Part shown: one piece after another, positions 13,787 to 21,705 of the stretch | Layout: the number at the start of each line of letters is the position of its first letter | Numbering within the stretch: position 1 is the stretch's first letter | Assembly: GCA_018896765.1 (NCBI GenBank) | Contig: JAHILZ010000073.1 | Location: 1 to 33,617, forward strand | Direction: 5' to 3' | Source: Patescibacteria group bacterium | Lineage (GTDB): Bacteria > Patescibacteriota > Minisyncoccia > JAHIHE01 | DNA length: 33,617 nucleotides | Program-made: the position numbers and the translations under genes | The notes under the pieces: model-generated | The model's input: only the letters and a program-made list of their open reading frames with translations | The model's database searches: none | Told to the model about the DNA's origin: nothing

Positions 13787-13941
13787 AACCAAGCGTATCT
13801 TAATTTTTTATATTGCGGGGATTAGCCAATAGCTTTATAAAAATACATATAAACGTATTGGCAATTTAGAATAAGCATATAGGATATATTTTATTTAAGC
13901 TAATCCAAGTCCTCATAAAAAAAATTAAGATGCGCTTGGTT
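13787..13941. repeat. 155-bp nested inverted repeat
   Basis: The outer arms are 24 bp with one mismatch: AACCAAGCGTATCTTAAT... at 13787-13810 and its complement at 13918-13941 (ending GCGCTTGGTT). Inside are GGATTAGC (13819-13826) with GCTAATCC (13899-13906), and GCCAATA (13825-13831) with TATTGGC (13856-13862). It fills the gap between AMP phosphorylase and the FAM173-like methyltransferase. It has no open frame; it could be a MITE-like element or a structured transcript. Confidence 0.75.
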
Positions 13942-13982
13942 CTAAGATGATAGTTTTAATAAATCATTTGCAAGTTAAATTT

Positions 13983-14516
13983 ATGACAAATTTTATCGTT
14001 CCATTTTTAGGTATTTCGGCATTGTCGCTTTTTGCTTTTTGTTATTTTATTTTTACGGCTCTTTTTGTTTATGCGTTGCTGTATGGCGCGCCATATGTGC
14101 CGATCCCGAAATACGGCCTTGATAAAATAATCGAATACGCTAATATTAAGCCCGGCCAAAAAGCGGTTGATCTGGGAAGCGGAGACGGGAGGATTATGAT
14201 TGCCATGGCTAAAGCTGGCGCGATTGTTCATGGTTATGAAATCAATCCTTTGCTTGTTTGGTGGACTCAGAGAAAAATTAAAAAGGAAGGATTGGAAGGC
14301 AAAGTTTTTGTTCATTTGAAAAGTTTTTGGAATGTGGATCTATCTTCTTTTGACATTGTGACCCTTTTTGGCGTCAGGAAAATCATGGGGCGGCTTGAGG
14401 AAAAACTGGATAAAGAATTAAGGCCCGGCGCGAAAATTATTTCTTTTGGTTTTTCTTTTCCGAATTGGCAGTATTTAAAAAAAGAACAAGCGACATTTTT
14501 ATATGAGAAGAAATAA
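13983..14516 (+). CDS. Membrane-anchored SAM methyltransferase, FAM173-like
   Basis: From ATG 13983 this is a 177-aa protein. Residues 1-35 form one or two membrane helices (MTNFIVPFLGISALSLFAF... through LFVYALLYG). They lead into APYVPIPKYGLDKII, the SAM motif AVDLGSGDGRI, GAIVHGYEINPLLVWW and SFWNVDLSSFDIVTLFG. The 'GYEIN' acid and the WNVDL segment are characteristic of the FAM173/ATPSCKMT-like lysine methyltransferase group; the substrate here is unknown. An in-frame ATG at 13947 would add 12 residues, but it sits right at the inverted repeat. The stop is 3 bp before the dihydrouridine synthase start, so the two form an operon. Confidence 0.8.
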   Translation: MTNFIVPFLGISALSLFAFCYFIFTALFVYALLYGAPYVPIPKYGLDKIIEYANIKPGQKAVDLGSGDGRIMIAMAKAGAIVHGYEINPLLVWWTQRKIKKEGLEGKVFVHLKSFWNVDLSSFDIVTLFGVRKIMGRLEEKLDKELRPGAKIISFGFSFPNWQYLKKEQATFLYEKK

Positions 14517-14519
14517 GAT

Positions 14520-15506
14520 ATGCAAAACTTTTGGAAAAAATTAAAGCGGCCGATTATCGCTTTGGCGCCGATGGCCGGGATTACGGATCAGCCATTTCGC
14601 CAGATTTGCAAGGGTTATGGCGCGGATGTGGTATATTCGGAAATGGCGAGCGCGAGCGCGATTTTTTACAATAAGAAAAAAACGCTTGGTATCACGAGAT
14701 TCAATAGCCAGAAGGAAAGTCCGTATGTCGCGCAATTGTTTGGGGATAAGCCGGAACATTTTTTATTTGCCGCTAAGGTAATCGCTAGGCAAATCAGGCC
14801 GGATGGAATTGATATAAATTTCGGCTGTCCGGCGCGAAAAATAATCGCTTGCAATGCCGGAGCGGCTTTGATGAATAATATAAGTTTGGCGCGTGAGATA
14901 ATTGAGGCGACATTGGAAGGCGTCAGTAGTCCGCCGTCGCCTAAAGGCTATGGCGAGATAAAAAAAATTCCAGTTTCGATTAAAATTCGTTCCGGCGTAA
15001 AAAAAACCACGGCATTGAATTTTATTAAAAAAATCAAAGATTTGCCGATTGCGGCTATTATGGTTCATGGAAGAACTCTGGAGCAGGGCTTTGCGGGAGA
15101 GATAGATTATGATATGATTAAAAATATTAAAAAAGAAGTTGGCGAGAAAATTATAGTTTTGGCCAATGGCGGGATTTTGAAGCCGGAAGACGCGAAAACA
15201 ATGCTTGAAAAAACCGGCGCGGATGGAATTGGCTTGGCTCAGGGAGTTTTGGGAAAGCCATGGCTTTTCAAGCAGATAAAGGATTTTTTGCAAACCGGAA
15301 GCTATCGGGAGTTTGAATTGTCAGAAATAAAGGGAGTGGCGATAAAACACGCGGAAATGATGTATAAAAAACGAGGCAAACAGGGAGTTGTCGAAATGCG
15401 AAAACACTTAGCATGGTATTTTAAAGGGTTTAGCGGCGCGGCAGAGTTGAGGCGGAAATTAGTGCATGTAAAAACGATTAGCGAAATAAAAAAAATTTTA
15501 AAATAA
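14520..15506 (+). CDS. tRNA-dihydrouridine synthase (DusB-like)
   Basis: This 328-aa TIM-barrel flavoprotein reduces uridine to dihydrouridine in tRNA D loops using FMN and NADPH. Visible motifs: LAPMAGITDQPFR at the N terminus, VAQLFGDKPEHF, INFGCPARKI with the catalytic Cys near residue 104, ACNAGAALM, IKIRSGVKKT, IMVHGRTLEQGFAG, LANGGILKPEDA, GADGIGLAQGVLGKPWLF (FMN phosphate), and the C-terminal helical RNA-binding domain with MRKHLAWYFKGFSGA. An extra in-frame stretch (SSPPSPKGYGE, about residues 137-147) between the usual blocks looks like a palindromic-repeat insertion. It is translated with the upstream methyltransferase. Confidence 0.92.
   Translation: MQNFWKKLKRPIIALAPMAGITDQPFRQICKGYGADVVYSEMASASAIFYNKKKTLGITRFNSQKESPYVAQLFGDKPEHFLFAAKVIARQIRPDGIDINFGCPARKIIACNAGAALMNNISLAREIIEATLEGVSSPPSPKGYGEIKKIPVSIKIRSGVKKTTALNFIKKIKDLPIAAIMVHGRTLEQGFAGEIDYDMIKNIKKEVGEKIIVLANGGILKPEDAKTMLEKTGADGIGLAQGVLGKPWLFKQIKDFLQTGSYREFELSEIKGVAIKHAEMMYKKRGKQGVVEMRKHLAWYFKGFSGAAELRRKLVHVKTISEIKKILK
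14919..14955. repeat. Palindromic repeat inserted in frame in dus
   Basis: CGCCGTCGCC and GGCTATGGCG form an imperfect hairpin around TAAA, encoding PPSPKGYGE. Its GC content and palindromic form contrast with the surrounding gene. Hairpins of this kind occur intergenically in many bacteria; here one is read as protein. Confidence 0.5.
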
Positions 15507-15555
15507 ATTTTTTCGCGCGAGGTTTTGCTGGCAGTTTTGCAATTATTTTTAAAAC

Positions 15556-18500
15556 ATGGATTTTTTAAAAACAAAAAACAAGGAATTTTTTGCAAGATAT
15601 CTTGCACTTGTGGCGGTTTTTGCTGTTATATTCTTTGGCTTAACAACTACACCAGCAAACGCGGCAACTGACGGGTGGCATATCAGAGACGATGCCACCG
15701 GAGGAGAGTGTTCGGTAATAGGCAACTGGAACGCAGGAAGCAAAACATGCACCTTATCGCAAAATTTGAGTCAGGGAATAATCATAGACAGCAACAATAT
15801 AACCCTTGACGGCAATGGGCGCACGATAATCGGAAGTAATACAGGATACGGCGTTTATCTTTTTGGAAGGAACGGCGTTACAATCAAAAATCTGAATGTT
15901 AAACAATTTTCGTATGGAATCTATCTCTACTCTTCCAGTGGTAACACCCTTACAGACAACACCGCATCAAACAACGTCATCGGAATCTTCCTTTACGACT
16001 CCAACAACAACATCCTGACAGGCAACACCGCAAACTCCAATAGTTACGGCGGAATTGTCTTTAACTCCTCCAGCAACAACATCCTGACAGACAACACCGC
16101 ATCAAACAACAATTCCTTCTACTACTCCTCCGGAATCTACCTTTTTTATTCCAGCAACAACATCCTGACAGGCAACACCGCATCAAACAACACCATAGAA
16201 GGAATTTGCCTCGAAGGTTCCAGCAACAACACCCTTACAGGCAACACCGCATCAAACAACGTCTCCGGAATCTCCCTTTACTACTCCAACAACAACCAAA
16301 TCTACAAAAACAACTTTATCAGCAACTCTAGGCAGGTTTTTGTTTCAACAGATGGCAGTGGCAATATTTTTAATCTGGCAACCCCAACAGGTGGTAATTA
16401 CTGGAGTAATTTTGATGAGCCGATAGAGGGCTGCATTGACGCAAACAATGATGGTTTTTGTGACGCGCCCTACATTTTCACTGGCGGGCAAGACAACCTG
16501 CCGTGGACAAAAAAAGACTGGTGGCTTGTACCGCAAAACCATCCGCCAACGCTTTCATATTCTCAAGATTTCGGCTATATTGATGATGGAATAAATCCCG
16601 ATAGCGGTTCAGCTGATACGAATTTTGATTTTAAAGCGGTTTATACCGATAAAGACAATGATTCGCCGACAGATATACGGACAATTATTTTTGACGGCAG
16701 TTCGTCCGGCATTCCGGCTATAGAAATTTCCAGCGATGCAATGATTTTGGATTTATCGGCGGCGACGGAATTGCGCGATGGAGATTATGCGAATGGAGAA
16801 CAATATATGCTTGCAAAATCTTTTTTGGTCGGAACATATCGCTATCGGTTTCAAGCATCTGACGGTAAAGGATTATCTTCTATATTTGATGGCATAGCGG
16901 GCGGCAAAGAACAGAAATTTAAGGTGACGGAAAATTTAAATCAACCACCAATTATTTCTGAAATAAAACAATACCAAATTGATTCACCCGACAGTTTAGT
17001 TGAGATTCCGGAAGGAAATAAAATCGACAGCGGTAACAATAAAACACCGAAAGTAAGCATTGAGTTTAGAGCCAAAGTTTCTGATCCGGATAATGACAAA
17101 GTTAATTTGATAGTGTCATTGAATAAATTTATAGAAGGGAGCACCGATGTATTATTATACAGTATGTCGCCAAGCGGTTTTGTGAATAGTGGAGAAATTG
17201 CATCGGTTAAATTTGAAAATTTAGAGGAAGGCGATTATTATTGGGAGATTCAAGCGATTGACGATAAGGGCAATGAAAGCGGAAAGATATTATTCGGCGA
17301 ACAATCGCGAATAAAGCCCGATTTTAAATTTTCCAATGATTTTTCTTTTGTGCATATGACCGATGTACATCTGGGAAGCAATTTTGCCACACTTGCGTGG
17401 TTGGGAAATGAAGATTGGTATGAAGAATTATCATATCCAAGATTCACAGACGCGCTTTATGAAATCGGCTATGAATATAATACAAAATTAGGTTTGTCAG
17501 AAAGACCGGATTTTATTTTGATTAGCGGCGATAATGTTGAATACAATAATCCAATATGGCTAGCTGATTTTAAATCTATAACAGCCGATTTTACTTCAAA
17601 AACCGGAATTGAATTTTATATTGTGCCGGGAAATCACGATCGATTTGATAGTGCATCCAGTGCTTTTGAGTGTAAAAAAGACTCTCATTATCCATGTGAT
17701 TGGTCTGGAGGAAATGATTGGTTAAAAAACTATATTACAGCTATTGGCGAACAACAGAATGTTAATATTTTTTTTCCTTGGACAGAAAATTTACGGCAAA
17801 GTGCCCCGCAAGGTGTAAATCAATATAATTATTCTTTTTACCACAAAGGAATTCAGTTTATCGGATTAGATTCCGGAGAAGATACTGCAGATTTACCGGA
17901 TTTAATCGATACTAAGCCAGAAAGCACTGGTATAAGCGATGCGGCTATGATCATGTTAAATAGTTTGGATTCGAATATACCTAAAATAATTTTTATGCAC
18001 AGTCCTGTATTTACGACCGGACAATATCCAGAAGCAGGAAATGAATATGAAAACGAATCAATAGCAAAGAACAGGTTTAGATTTGTTAAGTATGCAGAAA
18101 AAAATAGCGTAAAATCTATTTTAGCCGGACATACGCATAAAGATATTATACATAATTCGGACGGCTCTTTGTTTACAGGGTCTCAAATAATTAATTCACC
18201 GCTATATATTCAAACTCAAAGTGCCACTAAAGATAATTTTATTGATGAAAATACTGAATATAAGCATGGATATAGAATTATCGATGTAAAAAAAGGCGTT
18301 GTCACACCTCATGTTGTTGTCGAAGAAACAAAATTTTACAATAAAATTATTGCGGATTTGGACCAAGCAAGCGCTGAAAAGCCGATTAAGCTGAATATAT
18401 ATACAGATTCGGAAAACCCAGATTTATTTCAAAGCAATCGCATGTATCAAAATACCGATGATTCGTATTTTACCGCTCCGTTTTCAGACAGATCCATTGT

Positions 18501-20103
18501 ATATAATTACAATAAGCCAATTTCAAAAGTTAGTATTTTTAACACTAAAGCAGAGAATAATAATTATGATTTGTTTATAAGTAACAATAAAGAAGATTTT
18601 ACAAAATTTTCTTTAGATTATTTTCATAATCAGGGAATTTTCGGGTTTAAGATAAGAAATAAAGAATATTGCGAAAATATATTATTAACAACAAAATGCG
18701 AAGGCGGATTTTTAGCAGTGTTTAACAACGCAAATAAAATGATTGACCTTTTGAAATTCAGAGATATGAATATAAAGGGCAATGTCGAAGATAATATTTC
18801 TATAAATTGGCCTTTAATACCAAAATGGCCTTTGTCGCCAATATTAAACAATATATTATCCGGCGTAAATTTAACGGTTAACGGCGATAGTGATACAATT
18901 TTTGAAGAATATAAAGAAAAAATCACTATTCAGCTTCACAGCCCCGGTCAATTACAAGTCGTTGATTCCAACGGAAGAGTTAGTGGACTAGTAAATGGAA
19001 AGGTAAAAGAAGAAATACCGTATTCATTTTATGATGAAATGAATGAAGCGGTAATTTTGTTTGTGGATCAGGGCGTTGATGAAAATCAATATAAATATAA
19101 AGTAGTGGGAACTGCTGATGCGGATTATGGTTTGACGATCACTAAAAAGGATGATACCGGCGCAGCGGAAAAAATTATTGAATTTGACGGCAGTAAAATT
19201 CCCACAACGCCTGGTCAAATTCACGAGTATTTCATTGACTGGAACGCTCTGGAGAATAATGAAAAAGGCGTAACTCTTAAAATTGACAAGGAAGGCGATG
19301 GCGCATTTGAGCAAACAGTGAATGTCGGCGCGAATTTCAGCGATAATACCCCGCCGGCAAGCGCGATTTCAATTTCAGGAACAAAAGGAAATAATGGCTG
19401 GCATATTTCGGATGTTCAGCTTAGCTTATCGGCTCAAGACAATGACGGCGGAGTAGGCGTGGAAAAAACAGAATATTCTTGGGACAACGGACAAACTTGG
19501 AATAAATACACTGATCCGCTTGCTATTACGGAAGAAGGCGTTCGCAATATTCTTTACCGTTCGCAAGATTTTTTTGGCAATATTGAAACGGCGAAAACCG
19601 AAGAAATAAAAATCGACAAAACTTTTCCCGAGGTGAAAATATATTTTAACGCGCTTGACAGGGTTTTGAAAGTTGAAGGATTTGACAATCTTACTCAAAC
19701 AGCGTTAACTATAAATGGAGGAAAAAATTATTTATTGGCTGATGAAGCGGGCAACGGGCTGAAAATTATTTTTGGAAAAATAAAAACAGAAGGCCATGAA
19801 ATCAAAGCGGATATTTACGGTTTGCAATACGGCGGCAATCAGGCGATTATGCTGCCAAAGACTGAATTGAAATACGAATGGTCGCTTGATAAAAATAATT
19901 TGATAAAAGAGCTGGAGCAGAAAATTGAAGTGAAAAATTTATTTGAGATTCAGGCTAAGTACAGCGGAAAGAAAAATATCACTTCCATTGATATTGAAGA
20001 AAAAAATAAGAAGGAAAAAGATTTGGAAAAAAAGCAAAAATTTGAAGGGATAAAAATAATTAAAATAATAACGGAAAAAGGCGGCATAAATTATAATTTT
20101 TAA
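15556..20103 (+). CDS. Secreted giant beta-helix/metallophosphoesterase protein (1515 aa)
   Basis: Residues 1-36 form a signal peptide (basic start, VFAVIFFGLTTT core, cleavage after PANA). Residues about 70-260 are NosD/CASH-type right-handed beta-helix repeats of about 23 residues built on SSNNILTGNTASNN, closed by a NosD-like end (GGNYWSNF, ANNDGFCDAPYI, DNLPWT). Residues about 330-590 look like two Ig/cadherin-like beta domains. A calcineurin-like phosphoesterase occupies about 595-880, with MTDVHLG, SGDNVEYN, PGNHDRFD, MHSPVF and AGHTHKD supplying the metal ligands. Then come beta-rich regions, a bacterial Ig-like unit (TPPASAIS ... EIKIDKTFPEV, about 1263-1360), and a Lys-rich coiled C terminus without a sorting signal. 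It is probably exported and cell-surface or extracellular, possibly binding polysaccharide and cleaving phosphoesters. The beta-helix part uses AAC/ACC/ATC codons, unlike the rest. Confidence 0.88.
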   Translation: MDFLKTKNKEFFARYLALVAVFAVIFFGLTTTPANAATDGWHIRDDATGGECSVIGNWNAGSKTCTLSQNLSQGIIIDSNNITLDGNGRTIIGSNTGYGVYLFGRNGVTIKNLNVKQFSYGIYLYSSSGNTLTDNTASNNVIGIFLYDSNNNILTGNTANSNSYGGIVFNSSSNNILTDNTASNNNSFYYSSGIYLFYSSNNILTGNTASNNTIEGICLEGSSNNTLTGNTASNNVSGISLYYSNNNQIYKNNFISNSRQVFVSTDGSGNIFNLATPTGGNYWSNFDEPIEGCIDANNDGFCDAPYIFTGGQDNLPWTKKDWWLVPQNHPPTLSYSQDFGYIDDGINPDSGSADTNFDFKAVYTDKDNDSPTDIRTIIFDGSSSGIPAIEISSDAMILDLSAATELRDGDYANGEQYMLAKSFLVGTYRYRFQASDGKGLSSIFDGIAGGKEQKFKVTENLNQPPIISEIKQYQIDSPDSLVEIPEGNKIDSGNNKTPKVSIEFRAKVSDPDNDKVNLIVSLNKFIEGSTDVLLYSMSPSGFVNSGEIASVKFENLEEGDYYWEIQAIDDKGNESGKILFGEQSRIKPDFKFSNDFSFVHMTDVHLGSNFATLAWLGNEDWYEELSYPRFTDALYEIGYEYNTKLGLSERPDFILISGDNVEYNNPIWLADFKSITADFTSKTGIEFYIVPGNHDRFDSASSAFECKKDSHYPCDWSGGNDWLKNYITAIGEQQNVNIFFPWTENLRQSAPQGVNQYNYSFYHKGIQFIGLDSGEDTADLPDLIDTKPESTGISDAAMIMLNSLDSNIPKIIFMHSPVFTTGQYPEAGNEYENESIAKNRFRFVKYAEKNSVKSILAGHTHKDIIHNSDGSLFTGSQIINSPLYIQTQSATKDNFIDENTEYKHGYRIIDVKKGVVTPHVVVEETKFYNKIIADLDQASAEKPIKLNIYTDSENPDLFQSNRMYQNTDDSYFTAPFSDRSIVYNYNKPISKVSIFNTKAENNNYDLFISNNKEDFTKFSLDYFHNQGIFGFKIRNKEYCENILLTTKCEGGFLAVFNNANKMIDLLKFRDMNIKGNVEDNISINWPLIPKWPLSPILNNILSGVNLTVNGDSDTIFEEYKEKITIQLHSPGQLQVVDSNGRVSGLVNGKVKEEIPYSFYDEMNEAVILFVDQGVDENQYKYKVVGTADADYGLTITKKDDTGAAEKIIEFDGSKIPTTPGQIHEYFIDWNALENNEKGVTLKIDKEGDGAFEQTVNVGANFSDNTPPASAISISGTKGNNGWHISDVQLSLSAQDNDGGVGVEKTEYSWDNGQTWNKYTDPLAITEEGVRNILYRSQDFFGNIETAKTEEIKIDKTFPEVKIYFNALDRVLKVEGFDNLTQTALTINGGKNYLLADEAGNGLKIIFGKIKTEGHEIKADIYGLQYGGNQAIMLPKTELKYEWSLDKNNLIKELEQKIEVKNLFEIQAKYSGKKNITSIDIEEKNKKEKDLEKKQKFEGIKIIKIITEKGGINYNF
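15910..16320 (+). repeat. Tandem repeats encoding the beta-helix coils
   Basis: Five units share AACA(T/C)CCT(G/T)ACAG and CAACACCGC(A)TC-type sequence, beginning near 15943, 16009, 16078, 16159 and 16228 (spacing 66-81 bp, most often 69). The DNA is unusually rich in C-ending codons compared with the surrounding gene. Near-identical units allow coil number to change by recombination. Confidence 0.85.
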
Positions 20104-20111
20104 ATAAATCT

Positions 20112-21074
20112 ATGTTAATCGATGAAGTCCGAATTAAAATTTCTGCCGGAAAAGGCGGCGACGGCATTGTGGCTTTTGACCGCAGCAAATTCAGCCAAGG
20201 ACCATCCGGGGCCAGGGGCGGCGATGGAGGAAGCGTTTGTCTGGAAGGAGTTTCCAATCTCAATGCTTTGAGCCGATTTCGTTTTACAAAAGATTTTGCC
20301 GCCGAAGACGGAGAAAATGGAAAATCTCGACGGTTGGATGGAGCGCGCGGCGAAGACTTGGTGTTGAAAGTTCCTGTCGGCACTGTCGCGCGCAATCTTA
20401 CAACAGGGAAAGACGCGGAGGTTGTTCGGGTCGGACAGCGCTTGCTTTTGGCTCGCGGGGGAAAAGGCGGAAGAGGCAATTGGTTTTTTCGCTCTTCTAC
20501 CAATGTCACTCCAAAAGAGCGCGAGCTGGGAACGCTCGGGGAAAATTTTGATATAGTTTTGGAATTGCGGCTTATAGCCGATGTGGGTTTGATCGGTTTG
20601 CCTAATGCCGGGAAATCCAGCCTGATAAATCTTTTAACCAGAGCCGGGTCAAAAGTTGCTCCTTATGCTTTTACCACAATAGAGCCGGTTCTTGGCGCTT
20701 TTTACGATATTGTTATTGCGGATATCCCCGGTTTAATCGAAGGAGCGGCAACGGGAAAAGGATTGGGAATAAAATTTTTGCGCCATATCAAGCGGACAAA
20801 AGTTTTATTCCATTGCATTTCTTCGGAATCAGAAAATTTAATTCATGATTATAAAATAATTCGCGAGGAATTAGAAAAATATGATTCAGATTTGGCAAAA
20901 AAACAGGAATATATTTTATTGACTAAAATAGACTTGATTGACGCAAAGGAAGTGGAGAAAAAAATAAAGGAACTTAAAAAAATTAATCCCGAAGCGCGTT
21001 CTTTATCTATTTATGACGAAAAAAGCATTGAAAAAATAAAAAAATTATTAAGCAAGATTAAAATTCAAAAATAA
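20112..21074 (+). CDS. obg: GTPase Obg
   Basis: This 320-aa protein has the glycine-rich Obg fold first (about residues 1-155: DEVRIKISAGKGGDGIVAF, GGDGG, LARGGKGGRGN), then the G domain with G1 GLPNAGKSS (about 162-170), switch region YAFTTIEPVLG, G3 DIPGLIEGA, and G4 TKID near residue 276. It acts in 50S ribosome maturation and stress control in the cytosol. It lacks the C-terminal OCT domain of longer Obg proteins, a common reduction. Position 5 of the G3-proximal loop reads AATGKGLG, close to the usual GAHEGAGLG but without its His. The start is 8 bp after the giant-protein stop, so they may share a transcript. Confidence 0.95.
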   Translation: MLIDEVRIKISAGKGGDGIVAFDRSKFSQGPSGARGGDGGSVCLEGVSNLNALSRFRFTKDFAAEDGENGKSRRLDGARGEDLVLKVPVGTVARNLTTGKDAEVVRVGQRLLLARGGKGGRGNWFFRSSTNVTPKERELGTLGENFDIVLELRLIADVGLIGLPNAGKSSLINLLTRAGSKVAPYAFTTIEPVLGAFYDIVIADIPGLIEGAATGKGLGIKFLRHIKRTKVLFHCISSESENLIHDYKIIREELEKYDSDLAKKQEYILLTKIDLIDAKEVEKKIKELKKINPEARSLSIYDEKSIEKIKKLLSKIKIQK

Positions 21075-21085
21075 GTTTTAAGCCC

Positions 21086-21114
21086 TTGCAAATAATTTCA
21101 TAAAAAAGTATAAT
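21086..21114 (+). promoter_or_regulatory. Promoter of the ferredoxin gene
   Basis: TTGCAA at 21086-21091, a 17-bp spacer, TATAAT at 21109-21114. It lies 12 bp after the obg stop and about 100 bp before the ferredoxin ATG. Confidence 0.7.
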
Positions 21115-21139
21115 AGTTTTATAAATTATATTTTAAAAA

Positions 21140-21216
21140 ACTAAACATTTTGAAAATTTAGCATTTTGTTAAAATGTTAATTCGCCAACTGGCGAAGTTA
21201 AAATGTTAAAATGGTT
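21140..21216. repeat. Word repeat (TTAAAATGTTAA type) before ferredoxin
   Basis: ATTTTG, TTAAAATG and GTTAAAATG are iterated with complementary orientation around a short GC-containing hairpin, TTCGCCAACTGGCGAA. The element sits between the promoter and the start codon at 21219, so it is probably transcribed as leader. Confidence 0.55.
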
Positions 21217-21218
21217 TT

Positions 21219-21410
21219 ATGAGAATTAAAATTGATCGAGAGCTTTGTATCGGCGACGGCTCGTGCGCCTCAATCGCCCCAAAAACTTTTAAATTGGACT
21301 TGGAAGGAAAAGCGGTGGTGCTCGATGACTATGGCGATGACGATGAAACAATAAAAATGGCTATTGAGTCTTGCCCTGTGCAGGCGATTATTGTGGAAGA
21401 AGAAAAATAA
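21219..21410 (+). CDS. Ferredoxin with one Fe-S cluster (C-x2-D-x2-C type)
   Basis: This 63-aa acidic protein has Cys10, Asp13 and Cys16 in CIGDGSC and Cys52-Pro53 in SCPVQAI. The Asp in place of the usual Cys is the 'D-type' arrangement seen in Pyrococcus furiosus ferredoxin and many single-cluster ferredoxins: the protein carries a [3Fe-4S] cluster, or a [4Fe-4S] cluster with Asp as a ligand. There is no second cluster motif. It would carry electrons in the cytosol; no obvious redox partner is adjacent, although the flavoprotein at 6080 and dihydrouridine synthase are in the window. It has its own promoter upstream. Confidence 0.9.
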   Translation: MRIKIDRELCIGDGSCASIAPKTFKLDLEGKAVVLDDYGDDDETIKMAIESCPVQAIIVEEEK

Positions 21411-21505
21411 AAGGCAGTGAATAGGTTGTAAGAAGCAGAGAGCGGATTGCTGAATTTGTGTTTAGGGCTTTAAGACAAGCTTAGGTGTTTTTGTCGACAA
21501 AGCTA

Positions 21506-21534
21506 TTGACTAACAAGAGATTTTGTTGTAGTAT
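21506..21534 (+). promoter_or_regulatory. Promoter of typA
   Basis: TTGACT at 21506-21511, a 17-bp spacer, TAGTAT at 21529-21534. The predicted start is near 21541, giving a leader of about 165 nt. Confidence 0.65.
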
Positions 21535-21539
21535 TTGAT

Positions 21540-21566
21540 AATCAGGCTGAACAAGCTCTGATTTTT
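21540..21566 (+). promoter_or_regulatory. Attenuator-like hairpin at the start of the typA leader
   Basis: AATCAG-GCT pairs with AGC-CTGATT (one bulged T) around GAACA, followed by a short T run. It begins exactly at the predicted transcription start, so it could protect the 5' end of the mRNA or act as a weak attenuator. Confidence 0.4.
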
Positions 21567-21700
21567 AATTCTTAATTTTGAATTTTTATTTCTGAATTTT
21601 GAGTCAATTTCGAATGATTGAATTTTAAAACAAAAGTCTAAAAAGTGTTTCAAAATTAGATAATTAGGATTTGATTAGAAATTAAAAATTAGAAATTCGT
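21567..21700. repeat. Word repeat (TTAATTTTGAATTT type) before typA
   Basis: Left words TTAATTTTGAATTT and TCTGAATTTTGA face right words AGAAATTAAAAATTAGAAATT, with TAATTAGGATTTGATT in the middle. The TTAGGATTT core is shared with elements at 27514-27615 and 32325-32435. Confidence 0.6.
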
Positions 21701-21705
21701 TTAAT

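Noticed and set aside
15910..16320. Possible CRISPR-like array
   Set aside because: The regularly spaced repeats are in frame and encode beta-helix coils of an exported protein; the spacing varies, the units are translated and no cas genes are present.
21567..21700. Word repeats as CRISPR or as protein-coding repeats
   Set aside because: There are no constant repeats or unique spacers, stops occur in all frames, and each element has its own words.
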